A stretch of DNA of 64,000 nt from Bradyrhizobium paxllaeri. GTDB taxonomy: Bacteria > Pseudomonadota > Alphaproteobacteria > Rhizobiales > Xanthobacteraceae. A model generated the notes under the pieces. That model was given only the letters and a program-made list of their open reading frames with translations. It was not told the DNA's origin and made no database searches. The number at the start of each line of letters is the position of its first letter. Position 1 is the first letter of the stretch. Below are positions 1-8,940 of this stretch, one piece after another. Made by a program: the position numbers and the translations under genes. The DNA lies in assembly GCF_001693515.2 (NCBI RefSeq), contig NZ_CP042968.1, positions 4,898,001 to 4,962,000 on the forward strand, read 5' to 3'.

Positions 1-2
1 TT

Positions 3-233
3 GCCGGCGATCCTGAGCGGCTCGGTCTTTTCCTGGCCGAAACCGGCATCGGTCCGGAGACGCTGCGCACCGCCGCGGCCGACCCGCAATTTCTGGCCTC
101 CGTGCTGGATTTCGTGCTGCGGGACGACGCCACCGTGCAAGCATTTGCGAGCGCCTCGCAACTGCACCCGACCAATATCGCCGCCGCCCGTCAGGTGCTG
201 GGTGACCCGCACTGGGAGCGCGATGTGCCGTGA
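3..233 (+). CDS. DUF3572 family protein, 3' part
   Basis: This is the C-terminal part of a gene that begins before the window; reading frame 3 is open from the first base to a TGA at 231. The 76 visible residues (AGDPERLGLFLAETGIGP near the start, ending HWERDVP) match the small DUF3572 family of alphaproteobacteria, whose function is unknown. The stop overlaps the GTG start of the DNA polymerase IV gene by four bases (GTGA), so the two are probably co-transcribed and translationally coupled. The other frame over this interval is open too, but has the Arg/Pro-rich composition of a shadow. Family assignment is from sequence pattern only. Confidence 0.75.
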   Translation, partial: AGDPERLGLFLAETGIGPETLRTAAADPQFLASVLDFVLRDDATVQAFASASQLHPTNIAAARQVLGDPHWERDVP

Positions 234-1534
234 GCGCGTCAGCGGCCTCGTTTGACGGTCCGCGCGCTTTCTGCCGGGATTGCCTCGGCGACCTCGATAT
301 CAAATTGAGGCGATGCGGCATCTGCGGTTCCCCGCGCCTCGTTCGACACCCCGCCCTGCCCTCGCTCACGCTCGCGCATATCGATTGCGACGCATTCTAC
401 GCTACCGTGGAGAAGCGCGACAATCCCGAACTTGCCGACAGGCCCGTGATCATCGGCGGCGGCAAGCGCGGCGTGGTGTCGGCTGCCTGCTACGTCTCGC
501 GGACCTATGGCGTGCGCTCGGCGATGCCGATGTTCAAGGCGCTGGAGCTCTGCCCGCAGGCGGCCGTGATCCCGCCCGACATGGCGAAATATGTCCGCGT
601 CGGCCGCGAGGTGCGCCACGCCATGCAGACGCTGACGCCGCTGGTGGAACCGCTATCGATCGACGAGGCGTTCCTGGACCTCGCCGGCACCCAGCGCGTC
701 CACGGCATGATCCCCGCAAAGGTGCTGGCCCGCTTTGCCCGCGACGTCGAGCGCGACATCGGCATCACGGTGTCGGTCGGCCTGTCCTGCAACAAGTTTC
801 TGGCCAAGATTGCCTCCGATCTCGACAAGCCGCGCGGCTTTGCCGCCCTCGACCAGATCGAGGCCCGCGAGATGCTGGCGGACAAGCCGGTCGGCTTCAT
901 CTACGGTGTCGGCCCTGCCACCCAGGAAAAGCTGCTGCAGCGGGGTTTTCGCACCATTGCGGACCTGCAGCGCGCCGACGAGGTCGAGTTGATGAAGCAG
1001 TTCGGCGGCGAAGGCCGCCGGCTGTGGCGGCTGGCGCGCGGCATCGACGACCGCAGCGTGGTGCCGGACCGCGGCGCCAAGACCATATCGAGCGAAACCA
1101 CGTTCGAAAACGACATCAGGGATTTCGCCACGCTGGAACGGCTGTTGTGGCGGCTGTCGGAGAAAGTGTCGTCACGGCTGAAGAACAGCAATCTGGCCGG
1201 CTGCACCATCACGCTGAAGCTGAAGACCGCTGATTTCCGCCAGCGCACCCGCTCGCAATCGATCCAGGCGCCGACCCAGCTCGCCGCGAAGATTTTTGCC
1301 GTGTCGCGCGAGATGCTGGCGAGGGAGATCGACGGCACCGCCTTCCGCCTGATGGGCACCGGCGTCAGCGCGCTGCGCGAGGGATCGCAAGGCGACGACA
1401 GCGACATGCTCGACCGCCGCTCCGCCCATGCCGAGCGCGCGATGGATGATTTGCGCAAGAAGTTCGGCAATGCCGCGGTGATCCGGGGCATTGCGTACAA
1501 GGGGCCGGCGAAGGAAGAGGACGAGGAGGAGTAA
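230..1534 (+). CDS. dinB: DNA polymerase IV (Y-family translesion polymerase)
   Basis: 434-residue Y-family polymerase that copies past damaged template bases at low fidelity. The catalytic palm motifs are visible: IDCDAFYA with D52 and D54, and SIDEAFLD with D145 and E146, the carboxylates that bind two metal ions. The C-terminal half has the helix-hairpin-helix thumb (YGVGPATQEKL) and a little-finger domain. The first 45 residues are an extra segment carrying CRDC (C15, C18) and CGIC (C29, C32), which looks like a small zinc ribbon and lies before the usual polymerase start. The GTG start overlaps the DUF3572 stop. E. coli DinB is about 350 residues, so this is the longer rhizobial form. 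No LexA box was identified. Confidence 0.93.
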   Translation: MSASAASFDGPRAFCRDCLGDLDIKLRRCGICGSPRLVRHPALPSLTLAHIDCDAFYATVEKRDNPELADRPVIIGGGKRGVVSAACYVSRTYGVRSAMPMFKALELCPQAAVIPPDMAKYVRVGREVRHAMQTLTPLVEPLSIDEAFLDLAGTQRVHGMIPAKVLARFARDVERDIGITVSVGLSCNKFLAKIASDLDKPRGFAALDQIEAREMLADKPVGFIYGVGPATQEKLLQRGFRTIADLQRADEVELMKQFGGEGRRLWRLARGIDDRSVVPDRGAKTISSETTFENDIRDFATLERLLWRLSEKVSSRLKNSNLAGCTITLKLKTADFRQRTRSQSIQAPTQLAAKIFAVSREMLAREIDGTAFRLMGTGVSALREGSQGDDSDMLDRRSAHAERAMDDLRKKFGNAAVIRGIAYKGPAKEEDEEE

Positions 1535-1549
1535 CGCACCGCTCTTTTC

Positions 1550-1635
1550 CGTCATTGCGAGCGCGAGCGAAGCAATCCATCGCGCGGCATAACGGATAGA
1601 TGGATTGCTTCGTCGCTTCGCTCCTCGCAATGACG
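1550..1635. repeat. Rhizobial palindromic intergenic repeat (GTCATTGCGAG type)
   Basis: An 86-base imperfect palindrome. The left arm CGTCATTGCGAGCGCGAGCG and right arm CGCTTCGCTCCTCGCAATGACG are nearly complementary, with an inner pair AGCAATCCAT/ATGGATTGCT. I recognise this as an abundant Bradyrhizobium/Rhodopseudomonas intergenic palindrome. It lies between the convergent dinB and ridA genes, where it could act as a bidirectional transcription stop. Confidence 0.85.
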
Positions 1636-1674
1636 GAGGAGAACACGCAGCAGGAGTGACTGCGGTGAAAGTTC

Positions 1675-2076
1675 TCAATCGACGACGGCCACCGCCTCGA
1701 TCTCGATCAGCCATTCCGGGGCCGCGAGCGCCGTGACGCCGATGAGCGTACTCGCCGGCGGCTCCATGCCTTCAAAGAAGACCGAGCGTGCCTTGCCGAT
1801 GATCGGACGGAGCTCCGGCCTGTAGCCCACGACGAAGGTGGTGATCTTCACGATATCGGAATAACTCGCACCGGCGGATTTCAGCGCGAGGCCGATATTG
1901 TGCATCACCTGCGTCGTCTGCGCGGCGAGATCACCCTCGGCGACCACCCGCCCCTCCTCGTCGGTGGAGACCTGCCCCGCGATATAGATCGTGCGCGCAC
2001 CTGACGCGACGACGACGTGGGAATAAGCCGAGTTGTGGTGAAGACCGCTTGGCCGAAGTTTTTCGAGCTTGCTCAT
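1675..2076 (-). CDS. RidA family protein (YjgF/YER057c/UK114)
   Basis: 133-residue protein of the RidA superfamily, whose archetype hydrolyses reactive enamine/imine intermediates made by PLP enzymes. Visible family features are IYIAGQVSTDEEGRVV, the QTTQVMHNIGLALKSAGAS helix, and the C-terminal LIEIEAVAVV strand. The archetypal R105 position in a CRV-type motif is not evident; the segment reads PPASTLIGVTALA, so this may be one of the Rid subfamilies of unknown activity. The ATG is preceded by GGGAGG on the minus strand, which supports this start. A second, diverged RidA lies at 10064-10531. Confidence 0.88.
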   Translation of the reverse strand: MSKLEKLRPSGLHHNSAYSHVVVASGARTIYIAGQVSTDEEGRVVAEGDLAAQTTQVMHNIGLALKSAGASYSDIVKITTFVVGYRPELRPIIGKARSVFFEGMEPPASTLIGVTALAAPEWLIEIEAVAVVD

Positions 2077-2273
2077 GTCTGTGCCTCCCTGATGTGCATG
2101 ATTGGGCCAAAGCGTATCCGGGTCAGGCGCGCTCGACCATCCCTCAAGGAAAATACCCGCCCTGTGCGGTCTTGAACCGGCAAGGAATGATCAGATTTCT
2201 ATCAAGTCTCCAATTTGGATGGGGCGCATAGGTCCGGATACCTTCCACGGACCTTACGCAAAAGGAGCGGAAG

Positions 2274-2624
2274 ATGGCCTTTTTGAAGCGGGAATTGCAT
2301 CGACAGGTCAAAGGGCCGGAAGTCACGGAACTGGATTTCTGGAACCTGGTCTTCGACACCGACACCAAGCGCTTGTACGTCGAACACGAGTGGACCTACC
2401 TGGATTCGCGGACCCGCGGGGCTGCGGATTATCGAACCGACGTCATGGATATCGCGGCGTATCTGACGCAAGGCGGTCAAACCGCGGGCCACCGAGAACT
2501 CTGGCGGTTGCTGCGAGGGATCTTCAAGGAACAGTTCGAGCCCGAGACATACGACCACGAGGTACCATTTTCGGGACAGGCCCCGGTTCGGGACATCGAG
2601 CAGCAGGCGCCAAATCGTCCGTGA
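2274..2624 (+). CDS. Conserved hypothetical protein
   Basis: 116-residue acidic/aromatic protein with no signal peptide or membrane segment. The ATG has a strong ribosome site (AAAGGAGCGGAAG) directly upstream, which fixes the start. The sequence opens MAFLKRELHRQVKG and contains YLDSRTRGAADYRTDVMDIAAYLTQ; I do not recognise a named domain. It is convergent with the GYD protein at 2635, with only ten bases between the stops. The composition is typical of Bradyrhizobium conserved unknowns. Function cannot be inferred. Confidence 0.7.
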   Translation: MAFLKRELHRQVKGPEVTELDFWNLVFDTDTKRLYVEHEWTYLDSRTRGAADYRTDVMDIAAYLTQGGQTAGHRELWRLLRGIFKEQFEPETYDHEVPFSGQAPVRDIEQQAPNRP

Positions 2625-2634
2625 CGAGCGGCAG

Positions 2635-2928
2635 TCAGAGCATCTTGTCGACAACCTTGGTCATGTCCGCCGCCGAAAAGGCTCGCAACGACTCGGTGCG
2701 AACATTGCCCAGTGCGCCAAGACTCAAGCTAAGCGACATGGCGGAAAACTCGTCCGGCGCATCGAGGATTGTGACAACATCATATCTTCCCTGCGTCCAG
2801 AACAGCTCCTTTACGGTCACGCCGAAGGTCTCGGCGGTCTTCTTGAAGGCCTCGGCCCGCTTCGGCGAATCCTTGGCATTGCGGATTCCCTGGTCGGTGA
2901 AATTGCCAAGCACGACATACGTTACCAT
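2635..2928 (-). CDS. GYD domain protein
   Basis: 97-residue protein of the GYD family, small ferredoxin-fold alpha/beta proteins of unknown role that are related to dimeric alpha-beta barrel proteins. The naming motif is visible as TQGRYDVVTILDAPDEFSAM, where GRYD corresponds to the conserved GxYD. The start ATG follows GGGAGAG on the minus strand. A longer relative is encoded at 24281-24652. No partner gene is evident. Confidence 0.85.
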   Translation of the reverse strand: MVTYVVLGNFTDQGIRNAKDSPKRAEAFKKTAETFGVTVKELFWTQGRYDVVTILDAPDEFSAMSLSLSLGALGNVRTESLRAFSAADMTKVVDKML

Positions 2929-3056
2929 CGTGGCTCTCCCTGGTTGTCGGATGCAACCGAACCTTCCAGCCGAATGCTCGGCGGCATCGATTGATCAGTA
3001 CTTCCAAGCCTTCCGTCGCAGGCATGCGAACGGCCTGTTGCCGGCAACGACCACAG

Positions 3057-3821
3057 TCACGTCGCTTCCCTCCGCCCTCCCGTCACATGGCCGAGCAGAT
3101 CCATCGGCAGCGGAAACACCACGGTCGAGGATCGCTCGCCGGCAATGTCGTGCAGCGCCGCGAAATAGCGCAACTGCATCGCCTGCGGCTCCCGCGCCAG
3201 CGTTCGGCCGGCCTCGACGAGCTTCTCGGCGGCCTGCTGCTCGCCCATTGCATTGATCACCTTGGCGCGCCGCAGCCGCTCCGCCTCGGCCTGCTTGGCG
3301 ATCGCACGCACCATGGTTTCATTGATATCGATATCCTTGATCTCGACGGTGGTAACCTTGATGCCCCAGACGTCGGTCTGCTGGTCGAGAATTTCCTGGA
3401 CGTCGGCATTGAGCCGGTCCCGTTCGGCGAGCATCTCGTCCAGCTCGTGCTTGCCGAGCACCGAGCGCAGCGTGGTCTGCGCGAGCTGGCTGGTCGCGGC
3501 CATATAATCGCCGACCTTGATGATCGCGCGCTCGGGATCGATGATGCGGAAGTAGAGAACGGCGTTGACCTTGACCGAAACGTTATCGCGCGAAATCACG
3601 TCCTGCGGCGGCACGACCTGGACCATCACCCGCAGATCGACCTTCACTATCTGCTGCACGACGGGAATCAGGATGATGAATCCGGGACCTTTCACGCCGG
3701 TGAAGCGGCCGAGCGTAAACACGACGCCTCGCTCGTATTCTCGCAGGATGCGAATGGCCGAGGACAGAAACAGAACCACGAGCACCGCGAGCGTCGCATA
3801 AGTCAAATAATCGAGCATCAT
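3057..3821 (-). CDS. Slipin family protein (stomatin/SPFH domain)
   Basis: 254-residue membrane-associated SPFH-domain protein. One N-terminal membrane helix (about residues 3-22, [19 protein letters not shown]) precedes the stomatin core with [38 protein letters not shown] and the [21 protein letters not shown] helix. Slipins oligomerise and scaffold membrane microdomains. The ATG overlaps the TGA of the upstream nfeD gene by one base (TGATG), so the two are translationally coupled. The frame stays open far upstream inside nfeD, but that stretch is Arg-rich shadow. NfeD-slipin pairing is a classic bacterial operon in which the protease cleaves the slipin C-terminus; here the slipin has a short tail. 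Confidence 0.95.
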   Translation of the reverse strand: MMLDYLTYATLAVLVVLFLSSAIRILREYERGVVFTLGRFTGVKGPGFIILIPVVQQIVKVDLRVMVQVVPPQDVISRDNVSVKVNAVLYFRIIDPERAIIKVGDYMAATSQLAQTTLRSVLGKHELDEMLAERDRLNADVQEILDQQTDVWGIKVTTVEIKDIDINETMVRAIAKQAEAERLRRAKVINAMGEQQAAEKLVEAGRTLAREPQAMQLRYFAALHDIAGERSSTVVFPLPMDLLGHVTGGRREAT

Positions 3822-5224
3822 CACATACCTCCTTCGCCGGTGGTCAGCGCCGGCCGGCGCCGTACCACGAGCGTCAAATCCACGACGTTGGCCACCTCGA
3901 CCACCTCTCCGGGCTTGAAGGCTTCGCTGCCGCGCGCCTGCCAGCGCTCGCCGTGGGTGAAGACGTGGCCTTCGCGCTCGGACCAGTCGAGGATTTCGGC
4001 CGATAGCCCGCGCATCGCTTGCGCGCCGAGCCGCACGGGGCCTTTTCGGGCTCGTTGAAGCGAACCGAGGACAACCAGGATCAGGCCGATAAAGATCGCC
4101 GCCGCGATGCCGATCACCGGCCATGACAGCCGGAATCCAGGCTCCTCGATCTCGAACAGCATCACCGCTCCGAGCACGAATGCGATGACCCCGCCGAGAC
4201 CGATCACGACGGTCGGGTTGAAGACCTCGATGACCAGGAGTGTGATCCCGAGCAGGATCAGGCCGAGGCCCGCATAGTTGATGGGCAGCATATTGAGCGC
4301 ATAGAGGCCGAGCAGCAAACAGATCGTGCCGATCACGCCGGGCGCGACCGCGCCGGGCGAAGAAAGCTCGAAAATCAGGCCGTAGATGCCGATCAGCATG
4401 AGAATGAAGGCGATGTTGGGATCGGTGATCACCCTTAAGAATTGCACGATCCATCCAGGGTCGAGCGCTTCACGCGCGGCTTCGCTGGTCGCCAGATGCC
4501 GCGTCTCGCCGCCCGCAACCTCGACCGCGCGACCATCGATTTGTCTGAGCAGTTCGGCCTGGTCACGTGCGACGAGATCGATGACTTTCGCCTGCAAGGC
4601 GGCATTGGCGGAAAGGCTTTCGGCCTCCCGCACCGCCTTCTCCGCCCAATCGGCATTGCGGCCGCGCAGTTCGGCGAGACTGCGGATCAAGGCGACGGCG
4701 TCGTTGGTCGCCTTCGCCGTCATGGCATCCCTGGTCTTCGGCTTCTGGTCGCTGCCCTCCTTCTTGTCCTTGTCGCCCTTGTCAGGGGTAGAATCCGGCA
4801 GACCCGGCAGCGGCCGGCCAATCTGCACCGGCGTCGCCGCGCCGAGATTGGTGCCAGGCGCCATGGCCGCGATATGGGTGGCGTAGAGGATATAGGTTCC
4901 GGCGCTGGCCGCATGGGCTCCGGAGGGCGCAACGTAACCGACGACGGGCACGCGCGACGCCAGCACGTCTGCGATGATCTCGCGCATGCTGGTTGAAAGT
5001 CCGCCCGGTGTATTCATGCGCAGAATGACGACCTCGGCGCGGCGTTCGCTTGCCTTGGTCAGCGCGTCCTTCACGTAGCGGGCCGTCGCCGGGCCGATCG
5101 CTCCGTCGACCGAGACGGTCAGCGCAACCTTGCTGCTGTTCTCCCCCGCCGAGGCGGCAAGGGGAGAAACCAGAAGGGCAACGGCCGCAGCGGCCGCAAC
5201 AAGAGTCGCCTGTACGGTCTGCAC
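3821..5224 (-). CDS. NfeD family membrane serine protease (ClpP-like)
   Basis: 467-residue long-form NfeD. A signal peptide (about residues 1-26, ending PLAASAG) is followed by a ClpP/crotonase-like protease domain with RMNTPGGL and [11 protein letters not shown]107 is the likely nucleophile, and K171 in AMTAKATN is the likely dyad base. Four or five membrane helices follow (about residues 265-395), then a C-terminal OB-fold domain near residues 405-455. In the family the protease faces the periplasm and cuts partner slipins; the slipin gene overlaps its stop codon. An acidic/Lys linker ([20 protein letters not shown]) interrupts the protease domain between the dyad residues, as in several rhizobial members. 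Confidence 0.93.
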   Translation of the reverse strand: MQTVQATLVAAAAAVALLVSPLAASAGENSSKVALTVSVDGAIGPATARYVKDALTKASERRAEVVILRMNTPGGLSTSMREIIADVLASRVPVVGYVAPSGAHAASAGTYILYATHIAAMAPGTNLGAATPVQIGRPLPGLPDSTPDKGDKDKKEGSDQKPKTRDAMTAKATNDAVALIRSLAELRGRNADWAEKAVREAESLSANAALQAKVIDLVARDQAELLRQIDGRAVEVAGGETRHLATSEAAREALDPGWIVQFLRVITDPNIAFILMLIGIYGLIFELSSPGAVAPGVIGTICLLLGLYALNMLPINYAGLGLILLGITLLVIEVFNPTVVIGLGGVIAFVLGAVMLFEIEEPGFRLSWPVIGIAAAIFIGLILVVLGSLQRARKGPVRLGAQAMRGLSAEILDWSEREGHVFTHGERWQARGSEAFKPGEVVEVANVVDLTLVVRRRPALTTGEGGM

Positions 5225-5309
5225 AGCAAGGACTCCCTTATCGGTAGGATATGGGGGTCTCCTGGTCGGATCTCAATATGCCCATAGGGAGGCTCTGCGC
5301 ACAGCCGTC

Positions 5310-6410
5310 TCACGAAATCTGCTCAAGATCCGCTTTGAGTGCCACCAGGAAGCGAGCGGCTTCGCCTCCCGTCACCACGCGATGGTCAAAGGTGAGCGAC
5401 AATGGCAGCACGCGCCTCACCGCCGGCTGGCCCCGATAAGCGACCACCCCTTGGGTAATCCGGCCGGCGCCGATGATCGCCACTTGTGGCGGTACGACGA
5501 TCAGGCTGGCGAAACGGCCTCCAATCATTCCGAAATTCGACAGCGTAATCGTGGCTCCCCTCAGCTCTCCAGGAGGTATCGCGCGCGCGACGGCGTCAGC
5601 CCGCATCCGGTCAAGCCCGGTTCGCAAATCCGATACGTCCCGCTCCGCGACATTGCGCAACACGGGAACGATAAGGCCGCCCCCGGTATCGACGGCGATG
5701 CCGAGATCGATGCGGTCGAACAGACGCCGCTCACCCGCGCTGGAATTATACCAGCAATTGAGCGCAGGCTCGGCCTTGCAGGCGACAGCGATCGCTCGCA
5801 CCAGCCGGATCGTCACGTCCTCACCGGTTGGCCAGTCGTCGATATCGGCCTCATCGGTGACACTCGCGGGGACGATTTCGGCGTGAGCCACCGTCATGCG
5901 TTGCGCCATCGCGCGCCGCAAGCCGCGCAGGAGTTCGGCAGGTCCGCTTTGGGGTAGACTCCTGGCCGCGCGTTCCACATCCGCACGCGTGATGGTGCCG
6001 TCGGGTCCCGTGGCTTCGACGAGATCGAGATCGACCTCGAGCTTGCGGGCAAGTGCGCGCACGGCCGGAAAAACCTGCCCCTTCTCTCCGGCCGTTCGCC
6101 TGGAAAGTGTTGCTGCTGCAGCCGCTGGCTCGCTGGGGCCAAGTTCGCCGACAATTGTGCCGGTGTCCTGTTCGGGGCCTTCGGCGAACTCGACGAGCGG
6201 CGCGCCGACTTTCACCACATCTCCCTTGGCGCCGAACAAATGAAGGATGCGTCCGCTCGATGGCGACGGCACCTCGACGACGGCCTTGTCAGTCTCGACC
6301 GATACCAGCGGCTGATCGGTGACGACATGATCGCCTTCATTGACATACCAGTTCACAATCTCCGCCTCTTCGAGGCCCTCTCCCAGATCCGGCAATACGA
6401 ACTGGCGCAT
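5310..6410 (-). CDS. 2-oxoacid dehydrogenase E2 (dihydrolipoamide acyltransferase)
   Basis: 366-residue acyl-carrier/transferase core of a 2-oxoacid dehydrogenase complex. The N-terminal lipoyl domain has VETDKAVVEVPSPSSG with K42 as lipoylation site. An E3-binding domain follows (PAVRALARKLEVDLDLVEATG), then the catalytic CoA-dependent acyltransferase domain. The catalytic motif reads DHRVVTGG, with Thr where most E2 enzymes have Asp (HRxxDG); I believe a subfamily shares this change. The ATG at 6410 is chosen because it gives the usual MRQFVLPDLGEG start; an in-frame TTG six codons earlier abuts the E1-beta stop. It is the last gene of the E1alpha-E1beta-E2 run. Branched-chain or acetoin substrates are both possible. 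Confidence 0.9.
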   Translation of the reverse strand: MRQFVLPDLGEGLEEAEIVNWYVNEGDHVVTDQPLVSVETDKAVVEVPSPSSGRILHLFGAKGDVVKVGAPLVEFAEGPEQDTGTIVGELGPSEPAAAAATLSRRTAGEKGQVFPAVRALARKLEVDLDLVEATGPDGTITRADVERAARSLPQSGPAELLRGLRRAMAQRMTVAHAEIVPASVTDEADIDDWPTGEDVTIRLVRAIAVACKAEPALNCWYNSSAGERRLFDRIDLGIAVDTGGGLIVPVLRNVAERDVSDLRTGLDRMRADAVARAIPPGELRGATITLSNFGMIGGRFASLIVVPPQVAIIGAGRITQGVVAYRGQPAVRRVLPLSLTFDHRVVTGGEAARFLVALKADLEQIS

Positions 6411-6428
6411 GGGGTAAGTCCGCTGCAA

Positions 6429-7409
6429 TCAACTGAACTGGCACGCCCGGCGCGCGGCCGTCACGATACGATCGACCGATGGCATCATATGCTGCTCGAG
6501 CCGCGCCATCGGAATGACCGTGTCGTAGCCGGTGACGCGGGCCACAGGCGCGAGCAGCGAAGTCAGGCCGCGCTCGGCGATCAGCGCGGCGATCTCGGCT
6601 CCGAATCCGCCGGTACGCGTCGCCTCGTGCACGATGACACAACGCCCGGTTTTTGCGACCGAACCGAGCACCGTCGCCTCATCGTAGGGCTTGAGCGTGG
6701 CGAGATCGATCACTTCGGCGGCGACACCCTCGGCCGCCAGCGCATCGGCCGCCGCCATGGTTTCCTTCAGCATCGCACCCCAGCTGATCAGCGTGACGTC
6801 GCGGCCCTGGCGCAGGACAAAGGCGACATCCAGCGGCAAGGCTTCACCGTTGTCTTCCACCTCGCCTTTCGCCGCGCGGTAGATGCGCGTCGGCTCCAGA
6901 AACACCACCGGATCAGGATCGCGGATCGCGGCAAGCAGCAGCCCATATGCGCGTTCCGGCGACGAGGGAATGACAACGCGCAGGCCGGGGATATGGGCGA
7001 GCATCGCCTCGGTGCTTTCGGAATGATGCTCGGGCGCGCGAATGCCGGCGCCATGCGGCGTGCGCAGAACCATTGGACAGGTGATCCGCCCCCGGGTGCG
7101 GTTGCGAATTCGGGAGGCGTGGTTCACCAGTTGGTCGATGCAGGGATACAGAAATCCCATGAACTGGATCTCGCCGACGGGCTTCAACCCCTGCGCCGCC
7201 ATGCCGACGCAGAGTCCGCTGATCAGGAGTTCTGCAAGTGGCGTGTCGAGGACGCGCTCGGAGCCGAAACGCGCTTGCAGCCCGACGGTCGCGCGGAAGA
7301 CGCCACCATTGATGCCGACATCTTCGCCAAGCACGACGACATCAGGATCATCCTCCATCGCGCGGGCGAGCGCCAGGTTGACGGCTTCGACCAACGTCAT
7401 TTCAGGCAT
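6429..7409 (-). CDS. 2-oxoacid dehydrogenase E1, beta subunit
   Basis: 326-residue TPP-dependent dehydrogenase beta subunit. Visible are the N-terminal MTLVEAVNLALARAMEDDPDVVVLGEDVG, the VLDTPLAE segment and the C-terminal transketolase domain around DVTLISWGAMLKE and ATLKPYDEATV. It pairs with the alpha subunit encoded just upstream: its ATG lies inside the alpha gene, overlapping its stop by eight bases. The longer open frame upstream of 7409 is out-of-frame reading of the alpha gene. Together with E2 it decarboxylates a 2-oxoacid and passes the acyl group to the lipoyl arm. Confidence 0.93.
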   Translation of the reverse strand: MPEMTLVEAVNLALARAMEDDPDVVVLGEDVGINGGVFRATVGLQARFGSERVLDTPLAELLISGLCVGMAAQGLKPVGEIQFMGFLYPCIDQLVNHASRIRNRTRGRITCPMVLRTPHGAGIRAPEHHSESTEAMLAHIPGLRVVIPSSPERAYGLLLAAIRDPDPVVFLEPTRIYRAAKGEVEDNGEALPLDVAFVLRQGRDVTLISWGAMLKETMAAADALAAEGVAAEVIDLATLKPYDEATVLGSVAKTGRCVIVHEATRTGGFGAEIAALIAERGLTSLLAPVARVTGYDTVIPMARLEQHMMPSVDRIVTAARRACQFS

Positions 7410-8502
7410 CGCCCTCTCCCGCGAGTTCGCGGCGCTGCGCGGCATAGACGCCGGGCAGATCGGCATAGAGATGGTCGAACATGGATTCAGGCCGGCGCGG
7501 CTCCGTTGCCAAATAGCGCTCGACCGCCGCCTCGACGCGTTCATGGCACTCCGCGGCAAGCTGTTCTTCCTCCGCCTTGCTCCACATCTTTTGACCGACG
7601 AGATAGCTCCTCAGGCGCGCAATCGGCTCTTCCTTCCAGCGGGCCTGGACTTCCTCGGCCGAACGATAGCGTAACGCGTCATCGGAGGTCGTATGATCGC
7701 CGAGCCGGTAGGTGACCGCTTCGATGAAGCGCGGGCCCCGGCCGTCACGGGCGGCGGAGATGGCGTCCTCAGCCGCGGCGCGCATCGCCACAACATCGCT
7801 GCCGTCCACCTGCTCGCCGATGAAGCCGGCGGCGATGGCTTTCTGCGCCAATGTTTCGCAGCCGGTCTGCAGCCGCAGCGGGACGGAAATAGCCCATTGA
7901 TTGTTGGTGGCGACGAACACGACGGGCAATTTGTGCACCCCGGCAAAATTCATCGCCTCGTAGACGTCCCCCTTCGAGGTGGCGCCATCGCCGAACATGC
8001 AAACGGCGACGCGCGGCTGCTTGCGCAGCTTGAAGGCATAGGCAACGCCGGCGGAATGCGGCGCCTGCGATCCCACGGGAACGCAAAACGGGAAATCCTC
8101 GATCGGTCCGGAGAAGTGATTGCCCCGCTCGTCCCCTCCCCAGAACAGCAGAATTTCCTCCAGCTTGACGCCACGCCAGATCAGCGCGCCATTGTCGCGA
8201 TAGGAGGGCAACAGGACATCCTCAGCGCGCATCGCACTGGCGATCCCGACCGACACCGCCTCCTGGCCGAGCGAGACAGCGTAGGTCCCGAGCCGCCCGG
8301 TGCGCTGCAATGCGACAGCCTTTCGGTCAAAGTTGCGCAGCAGCATCATCGCCCGATAGAGCGCGGTGAGGAGGTCGGCATCGGAGGCGAATGCAGGGAG
8401 CGGCCGGTTGATCGAGCCGTCTGGCGCGAGGTAGTTGCGATGGCGCACATCAAAGCGCGCGACGACCGGAAGCCCTCCGTCTGCCATTTTTTTGCTGGCC
8501 AC
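7402..8502 (-). CDS. 2-oxoacid dehydrogenase E1, alpha subunit
   Basis: About 366-residue TPP-binding subunit. The TPP motif runs from GDGATSKGDVYEA to VATNNQWA, and the phosphorylation-loop region includes YRLGDHTTSDDALRYR. The start is uncertain: GTG at 8502 has GGGAG seven bases before it, ATG at 8487 lacks good spacing, and ATG at 8529 has no clear ribosome site. No E3 (lipoamide dehydrogenase) gene is in the cluster, so the complex probably borrows a housekeeping E3. The family also includes acetoin dehydrogenases, so branched-chain specificity is only the more likely guess. Confidence 0.9.
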   Translation of the reverse strand: MASKKMADGGLPVVARFDVRHRNYLAPDGSINRPLPAFASDADLLTALYRAMMLLRNFDRKAVALQRTGRLGTYAVSLGQEAVSVGIASAMRAEDVLLPSYRDNGALIWRGVKLEEILLFWGGDERGNHFSGPIEDFPFCVPVGSQAPHSAGVAYAFKLRKQPRVAVCMFGDGATSKGDVYEAMNFAGVHKLPVVFVATNNQWAISVPLRLQTGCETLAQKAIAAGFIGEQVDGSDVVAMRAAAEDAISAARDGRGPRFIEAVTYRLGDHTTSDDALRYRSAEEVQARWKEEPIARLRSYLVGQKMWSKAEEEQLAAECHERVEAAVERYLATEPRRPESMFDHLYADLPGVYAAQRRELAGEGDA

Positions 8503-8669
8503 GTCCTCGCTCCCAGAGCGATTCTGCATCCCACAGTTCGTAATTGGTGCTGCTCTGGAACAATACAAGATGGGTACGCCCATCCAGCATGGCCGTTGCT
8601 GCACCGCGGGCTCGCGGGGGCTGCCGTCACCTTCGTGGAAACGGCACCGCGCCAGTGCTATATCAAGGC

Positions 8670-8888
8670 ATGGCAAATGGTCAGGTTGTCCTCGTAACAA
8701 CTGAACCGTTGGGAGGCGGTGCGCCCGTTCGCTCGGTCTACTATGTGGCTGAACAGGATCCGGCAAAGGCCGAAGCGATTATCGCAACCATGATGGCCCC
8801 GAACGAAAGGGTCGAAGCCCTGGGCCCGCTTCCGGAGCCGGCCGTCAAAGCGCTCGGACTGAAGCCCGGCGACTTCACCCACGGATGA
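8670..8888 (+). CDS. Small conserved hypothetical protein
   Basis: 72-residue protein beginning MANGQVVLVTTEPLGGG and ending KPGDFTHG. The ATG at 8670 is preferred over earlier in-frame starts because residues upstream are a low-information Arg-rich stretch. The segment YYVAEQDPAKAEAIIATMMAPNERVEALGP suggests a compact alpha/beta protein. I recognise no domain. It is divergent from the E1-alpha gene and convergent with eipB. Moderate confidence that it is coding, from composition only. Confidence 0.55.
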   Translation: MANGQVVLVTTEPLGGGAPVRSVYYVAEQDPAKAEAIIATMMAPNERVEALGPLPEPAVKALGLKPGDFTHG

Positions 8889-8940
8889 ATTCAAGCGAAG
8901 GTTCGAGATACCCGCGCGCCGGACCAGCGCGACCGAACCG

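Noticed and set aside
6240..7715. 491-codon plus frame opposite E1-beta/E1-alpha
   Set aside because: Antisense shadow of well-supported genes.
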